Origin: Actinernus sp. WN-2022
Taxonomy: Eukaryota; Cnidaria; Anthozoa; Actiniaria; Actinernidae
NCBI GenBank assembly: GCA_030867875.1
Contig: JAOWCC010001368.1
Location: 2,170,001-2,234,000, forward strand
Length of the DNA stretch: 64,000 nucleotides
Direction: 5' to 3'
The first letter of the stretch is position 1. Each line of letters starts with the position of its first letter. A program made the position numbers and the translations under genes. Below, piece by piece: positions 13,376-22,412 of this stretch. The notes below the pieces were generated by a model. It saw only the letters and a program-made list of their open reading frames with translations. It was not told the origin of the DNA and ran no database searches.

Positions 13376-13487
13376 GACACTCTGAAACCCGCCCTATCAC
13401 GTTTTCTCTCTCTTTTCGTTTGCGCCGCCACACAGATGTAGGTTTGCACTCTATTTTTAACTGACCAATAATCTTGTGTATTTTCAG

Positions 13488-13644
13488 AACGGAAGCAGAA
13501 GATTCTTTTATCACAGCCAAACACATTCGGCGATACAATGTGGCCGATGTCAGCGATACGGACAGCAGCGAGGATGAGAATGAACACGATAACTATGGCG
13601 GTGATGGTGTACGATTTGTTAACGATCATCTATTGCTACGATAA
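13488..13644 (+). CDS. Exon-like acidic C-terminal fragment, unidentified
   Basis: A good 3' splice site (pyrimidine-rich tract, TTTTCAG) is followed by an open frame of about 51 codons ending in TAA. It starts TEAEDSFITAKHIRRYN, continues through an acidic stretch (DVSDTDSSEDENEHDNYGG) and ends FVNDHLLLR. Codon usage and composition look coding, and the opposite-strand frames covering it look like shadows. I find no upstream exon because a satellite lies immediately before it. It could be the last exon of a displaced gene or a captured fragment. Its 3' end blends into the following tandem repeat, whose units resemble the last codons. I do not recognise a family. Confidence 0.35.
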
Positions 13645-14040
13645 GTCATCGATTGCCATTTGCTTGAAACAGTCGTGGTGATAACAACAACGATAATATA
13701 TTGATGACAAATAGCAGCTACGATAAGTTATCGATTGCCATCTGCCTGAAACAGTCATGATGATAACAACGACAATTATTGATTACAAATAACAGCTACG
13801 ATAAGTTATCGATTGCCATCTGCTTGAAACGGTCATGATAACAACAGTGACGATGGCAATGGCGTGCGTGATGCTAACGATAATCTACTGATTACGAATA
13901 TCAGCTACGATAAGTTATCGATTGCCATCTGTTATGGTCATGATAACAACGATAATGTATTGATTACGAATAACAGCTACGATAATCAATCGATTACCAT
14001 CTGTTTGTTATGATAACAACAGTGACTGATGAGTTCACAA
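13600..14040. repeat. Degenerate ~80 bp tandem repeat derived from the exon-like end
   Basis: Five irregular units (spacing roughly 72-110 bp) containing AGCTACGATAAGTTATCGAT, GCCATCTGCTTGAAA and GATAACAACGATAAT. The unit at about 13850-13890 also copies the GATGGTGTACG...GTTAACGATCATCTATTG portion of the preceding open frame. Confidence 0.75.
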
Positions 14041-14213
14041 GTATTGATTACTGACTTATCCATACGACTAGCTATCGATTCTAACCGCGAGTTTACTCAC
14101 TCGGTACTCCCAGCTCTTTTTTCGGCTAAATTTCTGCACACATTTTTGGTAGCCAGCATAATGTTTGCTTTGCATTTTCTACGACGCTTTGACCAAACAT
14201 GAATAGGCAGGAG

Positions 14214-16015
14214 ACAGTCGCGTGCTGATATATCGCTTCAATAATCAATCAATTGAGCTCGTGATCCCATGGGAAAGGCTTTACTGAAAACAGTCACGTG
14301 CTGATATATCACTTCAATAATCAATCAATTGAGCTCGTGATCCCATGGGAAGGGCTTTACTGAAAACAGTCTCGTGCTGATATATCACTTCAATAATCAA
14401 TCAATTGAGCTCGTGATCCCATGGAAAAGGCTTTACTGAAAATAGTCACGTGCTGATATATCACTTCAATAATCAATCAATTGAGCTCGTGATCCCATGG
14501 AAAAGGCTTTACTGAAAACAGTCACGTGCTGATATATCGCTTCAATAACCAATCAATTGAGCTCGTGATCCCATGGAAAAGGCTTTACTGAAAACAGTCA
14601 TGTGCTGATATATCACTTCAATAATCAATCAATTGAGCTCGTGATCCCATGGGAAAGGCTTTACTGAAAACAGTCACGTGCTGATATATCGCTTCAATAA
14701 CCAATCAATTGAGCTCGTCACGCCGGGCACGAATAACCGTAAAAACGACGGGATTGAGTGTAACATAAAACGTAAAAGGAACGCCATTTCCTTACTTCTA
14801 CTCTAAATTTGACGAAATGTTGGCAGGTTGGTAGCAAAGTAAGACTACATTTTTCGGGACAATTGTTTCTGTATTGTGACATTGTTGTGACGTCATAAGG
14901 GATACCTCCTTTTTTGGTGAAAATTAACCTTTAAAACAAGTTTCAAAAATATTACGTCATCAGAAAGCTTTAATGAAATAGATTAATTTGCTGAAAATTT
15001 GAACTTTCTACGATAAACATATTCAAAGTTATGGACGATTTACTGTTTTTATGACGTCATTATTAGTGACGTCATACTTCAAGCTTAAATCAGATTGCCG
15101 ACTATAAAAATATTATTAAAGAGAATACTATGACTTGTAAGTGTTAGCCAAATGCATTTCATTGATAAAATTCCAAAAACATTGAACTGGCTATTTTCTG
15201 AGGGTACACAAATATATTTATGACGTCATAATGACGTATACAAAAAATGGGGCTTCAATTCTAAGCTGTTATACTCAAAAAATCTAAATTCGAAAAAGAA
15301 CACGTTGTTATTACTAAAGAGCTCTATTATTGTGCAAAATATGATGTACCAGTATTTCGAACTGTAAAAGTTAAAACAAGCGACATTTTCATAAATGGTA
15401 TTATGCTATTCATTTCCCGCCAATTTTTGGCGGGAAAATTACCAAAATTCAAACTTTAATAACTTTCGTGTACTTCAACCGATCGAGATCGGGTTTTCGA
15501 TTATTTCATTCTCATGAACTAGAGATTTTATAAAGATATAATAAAACGTTTTTAGAGGTAATAAAAATTTAGAAGAAACCTATTAGAAAAGGATATATGA
15601 CGTCATTGTGACGTCATAATGATGGCTATATTAGGTTAACTTATCAGACTATGTTTTGTTTACACTCTTTTATACACCTACCAAAATTCATTCTTTTATG
15701 TCGAAAACTTTTCAATATATATAAAACCCGCCGTTTTTACGATCATTTGTGCCCGGCGTGCGCGTGATCCCATGGAAAAGGCTTTACTGAAAACAGTCAC
15801 GTGCTGATATATCACTTCAATAACCAATCAATTGAGCTCGTGATCCCATGGAAAAGGCTTTACTGAAAACAGTCACGTGCTGATATATCACTTCAATAAC
15901 CAATCAATTGAGCTCGTGATCCCATGGAAAAGGCTTTACTGAAAACAGTCACGTGCTGATATATCACTTCAATAACCAACGAGTTTCGCTCGTGATCCCA
16001 TACATGGGAGAGGCT
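14214..16015. repeat. 76 bp satellite, split by an inserted element
   Basis: About seven units at 14214-14718 and three more at 15765-16015, period 76 bp. Each contains CACGTGCTGATATATCAC, TTCAATAATCAATCAATTGA, GCTCGTGATCCCATGG and AAGGCTTTACTGAAAA. The two blocks were one array before insertion of the 14719-15760 element. Confidence 0.95.
14719..15760. mobile_element. 1.04 kb non-autonomous element with CACGCCGGGCAC termini
   Basis: Imperfect ~34 bp terminal inverted repeats: CACGCCGGGCAC at the left end, GTGCCCGGCGTG at the right, and internally CGTAAAAACG(A/G)CGGG versus its complement. It sits inside one unit of the 76 bp satellite, so the insertion point is exact to a few bases. A clean target duplication is not resolved (a CGT plus two extra bases). 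No transposase ORF. It carries six full TGACGTCA octamers at 14888, 15052, 15067, 15221, 15598 and 15609. Confidence 0.8.
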
Positions 16016-17370
16016 TTACTGGACGGCAAACAATTGCAGTTTTAGAAAGATCGACTTAACTCGGCGAAGACGCCTCGTGGATCCACAGCTATTTTGACCA
16101 TGCTATGACGAAAATCATTGTCAATATTAGGACAGAGACATAAAAAACTAACTACAATTTGTTTGTTTTTACAACAACAAAACACTAATCTTCGAACGAA
16201 AGCCGCACTCGCACTCCTTGACAAATAACGTCAGCTTTTGTTGTCTGCCCAAATATTGCATATGAAAATAAGCCAATCAGATTGCGAGAAATTTGGCGGT
16301 TGTTGTAAAAAATCGATTAGGAGTGGAACACAGCATTTACAAACAGGTTTCGCTAATTTTAATTAGTACAAGTGCGTTTAAATAAAGGAAGAGTTGGTCG
16401 TCCTGTACAACCACGTGACGTGATGATATCCTGTGCAAGGCGCATTCAGTGATTTTATCATCACAAATGTAATTCAGTCGAATAAGAGTAGTTTGGTGTT
16501 TGATTCCATGACAATACCGCTGCTCTATCCTACTTAGGAACAAAGTAAGTAGGATGGCATAATTATTAAAGAAAATTAGCAATGACGTCATTGTCAAGAC
16601 CCCAAACGATTACGTCATCGTTTTCGAGTCTTCGTGACGTCATTGGTTATCTGATAAAAGAATCGGTTTGATCAAAATGACATTGGTATTTCTTTTTAAT
16701 ATTTTCAAAAAATGACATGAATTTATAGAATTGGATTTTTTATAGCTGCTATTTAATTCTGCATGTTATGATTCAATCTCGTATCTTTTTAGAGCTTTGA
16801 AAGAAAGACAGATCCCAGTGTGTAATATAATGTACATAGTATTTCATTAGAATTCATAATGAATGAAAACTAAGTAGTAGCAAAGACTGTAATAAACAGA
16901 CTCTGTTGAATAAACTTTTGTTGTAAATTAATCTTACGTAAAAATTCGAAATTGCACGCGGGACGCTATCTGACGCTTCTCATATGGCCGCCATGTTGGT
17001 TAGAAACAATAGGTGTTGCGACGTCAGCCTCGAACTGTTTCAGAACGAGTTTAGACGGGCATCAGCACGAGGTTAGACGGGCAAAAACTGACCGCCACGT
17101 GAAAGGTTTTTCGACCTTGAGAGGAGGAGGTTATTGAAGGCAAGGCTGCATATCAGGAGAACATTGAAGAAACGCCGAAACCAACTGTAATAAGATCAGT
17201 TCAGGAGCCCATTACCAGGAGCGTCCATCTTTCATACTACTAACCCTGCGAAGCCACGAAATTCAAGCTAATCTATTTTTAGAGGATTTTCGCCGCAAAA
17301 AAAAGGTGAAGTTATGGTTACCACGGGTGAGATCCTGAACAGCCAATGAATCGCTAAAACTCAAACCGTG
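16016..17370. other. Non-coding, repeat-derived
   Basis: No gene supported. About 16265-16315 shares AGCCAATCAGA, GCGAGAAA and TTGTTGTAAAA with 38478-38520, so it is a dispersed repeat end. More TGACGTCA-type sites occur at about 16583-16640. The 61-codon plus ORF starting at 16952 shows no domain and is probably chance. Confidence 0.4.
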
Positions 17371-17374
17371 TTAA

Positions 17375-17749
17375 ACACGAAGTTCCGGTATAAACAGGTT
17401 AGTCCCTCTTGTCACGCATGGCGAGATCGAAATTTAAAATTCAAATTGCTGAGCAGTGAAGAAAGCAAGCGAGCATATCAGCCTCTCCTTTGAAATGCTA
17501 GAGTTTTTTAAAAGGTTTAAACTTAAACAAACTATAAAAAAATAGGTGACCAGATGGAAGATAGTTGTCCATTTAAGACTTCCAATGGTATTTTATGACT
17601 GTTTACGAACTCTGTAGCCCTTACTCTGAAGTTAAACAATTTTGTTTCATTTGAATTTCGCGCGATAAGCAATCAGTAGGGAGCACTCAAATTGACAACT
17701 GAAGGGTGACAAACCCCATGGCTCCCCTATTTATACCGGAACTTCGTGT
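17375..17749. mobile_element. TTAA-flanked MITE (375 bp)
   Basis: Perfect 20 bp terminal inverted repeats (ACACGAAGTTCCGGTATAAA and its complement). A TTAA tetranucleotide lies directly outside each end (17371-17374 and 17750-17753), the target-site signature of piggyBac-type transposases. No ORF; mobilised in trans if at all. Confidence 0.85.
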
Positions 17750-18354
17750 TTAAGTAACCCATTCAGTAGATCAATCTCGAAGAAATACCGCGCCAATATC
17801 TCGCGCTAAAAATAGATCAGCTCGGATTTCGCGACTTTGCAAATCCAATACAGACAGACTCTCCTTACCAGTTTCAGTTTGGTGTGGGAAATAAAACACG
17901 ACAAACTAGATGTTTAAATATTATTTCATATATTAGAATAGGAGTAATTATTGGAATACGATGAGGAGAGTAGACTGAGCTAATAGACTAGTTCGCGGTT
18001 AATTCCAACATTTTAAAAGAGGTGCAAACATGGTGCGAGATAGAGTATTTGCATGGGAATCCGATGCCAAATAATTTCCGTAAAATCGAATTTATGAAAT
18101 ATTCACTGTTAGAGCACTGTTAAATATCTGATGACATCTAGTAATTTGGTCCATTACAGTAATCGTTTTCAACATGTAATGCAGCTTCCAGTGTACACCA
18201 TGTTTCTGTTTGTCCAGAGTGCACTGTTAAATATATGTTTGGATGTTGAGTCTATCGATCCTAACTTCACGCTGAACAACTAATTAATGGCTGCTGCACT
18301 AACCTTGTGTTTGGCACTCGTGGATTTCTGCACTCTTTATCTTTCCCTCTTTAA

Positions 18355-18903
18355 AGTGCCTATCACCCCTTTGCAATTTTGATAGCTTATGAACCTCCGA
18401 AAGGTTTTGAGTACTTCTGTGAAGAAAGGTTTGGTTTAAAGTGAATACTTTATGTTCTACGCTTGTTTGAAATCGTGTAAATGTGACCTTTTCTGACCCA
18501 TGACCGCGTAAGTAAAAGCCTGGGTCGAAACCTGGATAGACGTCATCTTGACGTCATATAATTAATTCGGCTTTGCAATCATTCGAAGAAATACTTAATA
18601 TGTTGACTAAAATGACTTTTTCTTTACTAACAACTCGAAAACTGTGTATAATTTCTATGCATCGATGTTGTTGTGATAAAAAGGCGCCATGGAAAATAAT
18701 GCATTAATGAGATGACGTCTACCCAGGTTTCGACCCAGGCTTTTACTTACGCGGTCATGGGTCAGGAAAGGTCACATTTACACAATTTCAAACAAGCGTA
18801 GAACATAAAGTATTCACTTTAAACCAAAACTTTCTTCACAGAAGTACTCAAAACTTTTCGGAGGTTCATAAGCTATCAAAATTGCAAAAGGGTGATAGGC
18901 ACT
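18355..18903. mobile_element. TTAA-flanked fold-back MITE (549 bp)
   Basis: Long inverted arms of about 180 bp each (left arm from AGTGCCTATCACCCC, right arm ending GGTGATAGGCACT), including the words CCCATGACCGCGTAAGTAAA and its complement. TTAA flanks both ends (18351-18354, 18904-18907). The centre holds tGACGTCA-type sites. No coding capacity. Confidence 0.85.
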
Positions 18904-19116
18904 TTAAACTAATGATCCCAATGATTGCAACCATACATTGTTCTACTTTTACCAAACACTAAGTACTTATGATTTAAAAAAGTTTTTAATGAATTTGACT
19001 GCGTAACCTGTGGCAGGAGTACTTTTCACGCCATCTTGAATTAGGCGCGTAAAGACGCCTGGTAACGAGGTTGCTACTAACTACTTTATACCAGCAGTCC
19101 ATTACCAGCAGCATCC

Positions 19117-19316
19117 TGACTCGTACCCAGACGTTATTAAGGAAAAGAAAGAAAAAAGATGGCCGAGGGGACTTAAAACGAGTTAAGATAACGAGGAGCG
19201 CGGGTTTCCTTCTCTTACCAAAATGCTCCGCGCGCCTCGTTATCTTAACTCGTTCCAAGTCCCCTCGGTCATCTTTTATTCTTTCTTTTCCTTAATAACG
19301 ACTGGGTACGAGTCAG
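19117..19316. repeat. 200 bp hairpin element
   Basis: Near-perfect inverted repeat with ~85 bp arms, from CTGACTCGTACCCAG to its complement CTGGGTACGAGTCAG, including GAGTTAAGATAACGAGG and its complement around a short loop. The open frames reported on both strands here are mirror shadows of the hairpin. Confidence 0.85.
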
Positions 19317-19369
19317 AAGAGTGTCCATCTGTTGTACATTCGTGAGCCAACGTGTTCCCAGATCATGAT

Positions 19370-19525
19370 AGGCAACTAGTTCCTGTAAAAACTAGTTTTG
19401 GTCTGCGTCGGCGGGGAAGATAAACAATGGTATGTAATCAACTGAAGTCGATTGAGGTATGCTAACCGCCGTGGAAAGCGAGTAGCAGCTGACGTTTCGA
19501 GCGCTAGCCCTTCGTCAGAGCAAAA
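19370..19525 (-). mobile_element. Penelope-like element fragment with hammerhead-type core
   Basis: Reverse complement of the segment at 55976-56129, with the same order of words (ACTAGTTTTTACAGGAACTAG, GCTTTCCACGGCGG, the hammerhead-like core). On the minus strand the core reads CTGACGA (19518-19512), a GGGC-TAGC-GCTC stem-loop, then GAAAC (19498-19494). This motif is known from Penelope-like retroelements. No reverse transcriptase remains. Confidence 0.65.
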
Positions 19526-19764
19526 GCTCAGATCAGGCTAATTTAGAATCAGGGTTTAGCCGAAGTCCAATAAAAATAGCGGAACCTGGCCAGGAAACAG
19601 ATATTATTCAAATTATGCATAATTTGATGAATTCTGGTTGGCTGTAAAATAATACTTTGGTGCATTAGTATTGGCTGTTGATATTGCTTGGCGGGAATAC
19701 GATTCTAAAAATACTGAACTTGATCAGGGAATGCGCTGACTCACAGACCAAGTAGATGGACACT

Positions 19765-20150
19765 CATATACTAACTACTTTATACTAACTACTCCATCAC
19801 ACTTACTACTTTATACTATCGACTGTCATACTAACTACTTTATACTAACTACTCTATCATGTTTATGAAGTTCATGAAAAATAATCAACTACTAACTACT
19901 TTATACTAACTACTCCATCATACTTACTACTTTATACTAACGACTGTCATACTAACTACTTTATACTAACTACTCTATCATACTGACTACTCAATCATAC
20001 TAACTAGCTACTTTATAACTAACTACTAACTACCGTAATCATACTAACTTCTCTATCATGCTAAATACTCAATCATACTAACTAGCTACTTTATAACTAA
20101 CTACTAACTACCGTAATCGTACTAACTTCTCTATCATGCTAAATACTCAT
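19765..20150. repeat. Short AT-rich tandem repeat (CTAACTACTTTATA type)
   Basis: Irregular array built of ACTAACTACTTTATACTA and ACTAACTACTCTATCAT words, with local duplications of ~55-90 bp (for example around 19990-20060 and 20070-20140). Confidence 0.9.
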
Positions 20151-21298
20151 AAAGTGTATATCAGGTCAAACATTTGCATCACTAATATCGATTCTACATC
20201 AAGAGTATAATAGTTGAATAGTAGAATATTTCTCGATTGGAGTGTTCCATCCATAATAATAATAATAATAATAAAATAATAATAATGATAATAGACTTTA
20301 TTGGGTAAGAAACACAATTACTGGTGACCCAGTAGTTTACATTGCGGCCCATTATAAAAACTAAAACTAGATAAGAATTACAATGTAGAAACTAGATAAG
20401 TAATATTAATTGTTAAAAATAATTTGCAATTTATCCTATCAAGGCTCACTTGTAGGTCAAGTTGAATGATATCGGTGCTACCATCAGCCGTCCACAGTGT
20501 CGTGTCATCAGCGTATATCTCAACGTTAGCACTGGGTAGGCACGGGTAGATCGTTCATGTAGAGAGAGAAAAGGACGGGACCTAGGATTGATCTCTGTGG
20601 GATGCCTTGGGACAGTGTTAATGGGTCAGATAACGACCCAAAGATGGAGCATCTCTGTGAACGATGACAGAGAAGACTTGAACCACTCAAGCGCAGTGAC
20701 ATTCACGTTGTATTTCGAGATCTTGGATAACGAAATATCGTGATCCACTAAGTCAAAAGCCTTATATTACTCAGATCTAACAACACGGTTCCTACAAAGT
20801 TACTATTGTCCATAGCCTTGAGCCAATTGTCCGTAAGGCTTAAAAGAGCTGTTTCACAGGAATGATGAGGGCGGTATGCAGACTGGTTACTGTATAGAGG
20901 TTATAGGCGGTATGCAGACTGGTTACTGTATGAGTTATAGTGGTTTATATTTATAATATATTCAAGCCGGTGACGTAAAACCGGTCTTCATTTATTATAC
21001 AAAACATGCTGGTAGAGATAAATGACCTTTTGTAAACATCTATGTTATATTTGAAGCTTATATCAGTGTTTTACCAAATATTTTGTCAAAAATCAGAAAA
21101 CGGCTTCATTCGCAAGGAAAAAGAAATGAAAGTAAATTCCCGAATTTACGTAAAATTAATGTCACACATTAGCATATTGGAAATAGAAACCTCTAACTCA
21201 TAGACGCAACACTCGAATCAAGAAATATTCTACTATTCAACTATTCACTTGATAAAGAATCGATATTAATGATAAAAATTTGACCTGATATACACTTT
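20151..21298. mobile_element. TA-flanked element with ~93 bp inverted repeats (1.15 kb)
   Basis: Left arm begins AAGTGTATATCAGGTCAAA and the right arm ends TTTGACCTGATATACACTT; the arms pair imperfectly for about 93 bp. TA lies outside each end, consistent with a Tc1/mariner-type target. The interior is occupied by a LINE remnant, so the element was hit by, or picked up, a LINE. Confidence 0.75.
20265..20965 (-). pseudogene. LINE RT remnant nested in the TA element
   Basis: On the minus strand the sequence reads LSQGIPQRSILGPVLFSLYM followed, after a frame break near 20540, by NVEIYADDTTLWTADGS. These are the RT fingers/palm motifs A-C of non-LTR elements, including the YADD box. It ends in an (ATT)n tail at 20257-20290. 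Too short and broken to be active. Confidence 0.75.
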
Positions 21299-21484
21299 AA
21301 CGTACGACATCGCGCACAACATAGAAGGCGCGGCTAACACGTCACAGTACTTTGGTCTGCGGTGAGCAAAAAGAGTAGCATTTCATTGGCTGAAAGCGAC
21401 ACACCACTGCCGACAATATTGCGCGCACTGTGAGTGTTACGCGCACTGCAGAGTGCTATCCCAATTTAGCCTCCTCCACAGGAA

Positions 21485-21600
21485 ACACTACTATAATATC
21501 CTATAATATACTATAATATCCTATAATATCCTATAATATACTATAATATACTATAATATCAGGAGCCCATACATATGGTAATGACTCCTGATAATATCCT
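21485..21600. repeat. 10 bp repeat (CTATAATATC) and a short hairpin
   Basis: About seven copies of CTATAATATC/CTATAATATA, followed by a small inverted repeat (CAGGAGCCCATACATATGG ... ACTCCTG), a partial relative of the repeat at 22745. Confidence 0.8.
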
Positions 21601-21607
21601 AAATTAG

Positions 21608-21890
21608 TATTTACCACGCCAGTGAATATCACTTTTCGCACGCTCTGATTGGCTACTCAAACAGTGAATACGATTTCATATTCACCTCCGAGCGAAGCAG
21701 CGATCACCTCGCGCGAGTTTTTGTCCATTTTACAGAAAATAAAATTATTTGGTGCTGGCTATTCACCTGCAGTGTGGTATATACTAAAACAATTATTCAC
21801 ATCAGTGTCGGTGAATAGTGGTGGCTCGGTAAATATCCACCACTATTATTCACCTCCACTTCGGTAAATAATTGTTAAATATCCGAAGTT
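21608..21890. mobile_element. MITE with TACCAC/GTGGTA ends, copy 1, plus adjoining partial copy
   Basis: 21608-21783 matches 31773-31952 almost base for base (ACGCCAGTGAATATCAC, CTCCGAGCGAAGCAGCGATC, GAGTTTTTGTCCATTTTACA) and both end in complementary TATATACCAC-like termini. The adjoining 21790-21890 (CTCGGTAAATATCCACCACT...) recurs at 48177-48235. Confidence 0.8.
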
Positions 21891-22082
21891 CGGGATTTCT
21901 TGGCCTGTGTCCGGGAAGAGAGAGGCTGTGGCCGACAGGAGGAGGGAAACTCTTTTTGTCCTCATTCCACTCCACCACTCTCTACAGTCTCTCTCTTCTT
22001 CACCACAGGTAACCCAATCCTGAAGCGAAGAGTCGTAGAGTTGCCTGCAAAGGAGGTTAATCAAATGGGCCTCAACACTCTC

Positions 22083-22412
22083 TCATGGTGAAGGCCTGGC
22101 TGGCGAGGCCTGTGCTGCGGGGCGGCCCTGTTTGATCCTGAGGAGCATCTTGCTGACCGTGTCAGTCTGTGGCAGTGCGTGATCAAGAGCCTCCTTGGTT
22201 CTCGTGAGACATTCACGTTTCTCTCTCACGTCAGATTTCTCTTGGAGGAACTCGTTTAGGTTCTCGGCTTGCAGCGCCTTCTCTAGGCTCTCCACCAGCT
22301 CAGTAACGAAGAAATGCTGTATGCAGCGTGGCACGGTGTCACACACGTTAAGCTTGAGCACGTTAAAGCAGCGCACAACGTTCCTCTTGGTGTTCTTGAT
22401 CAGCTGTTCTTC
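22083..22412 (-). CDS. Dynamin-like gene, last exon (GED)
   Basis: Acceptor TTTTTTTCAG. 109 codons to TGA at 22083. NVVRCFNVLKLNVCDTVPRC, HFFVTELVESLEKALQ and FLQEKSDVREKRECLTRTKE match the GTPase effector domain pattern (in Mx and dynamin, the I-P-x-x-I-x-x-F and L-L-x-E-x-x-x-x-x-K-R segments). A ~20-residue Ala/Pro-rich tail follows. Confidence 0.85.
   Translation of the reverse strand, partial: EEQLIKNTKRNVVRCFNVLKLNVCDTVPRCIQHFFVTELVESLEKALQAENLNEFLQEKSDVREKRECLTRTKEALDHALPQTDTVSKMLLRIKQGRPAAQASPARPSP

Noticed and set aside
14719..15760. CACTA-type transposon because of the CAC ends
   Set aside because: The ends read CACGCC, not CACTA, and a clean 3 bp duplication is not visible.
16952..17137. 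61-codon ORF starting in a CCGCCATGTTGG context
   Set aside because: Contains a local duplication (GTTTAGACGGGCATCAGCACG / GGTTAGACGGGC) and no family features. More likely part of a repeat.
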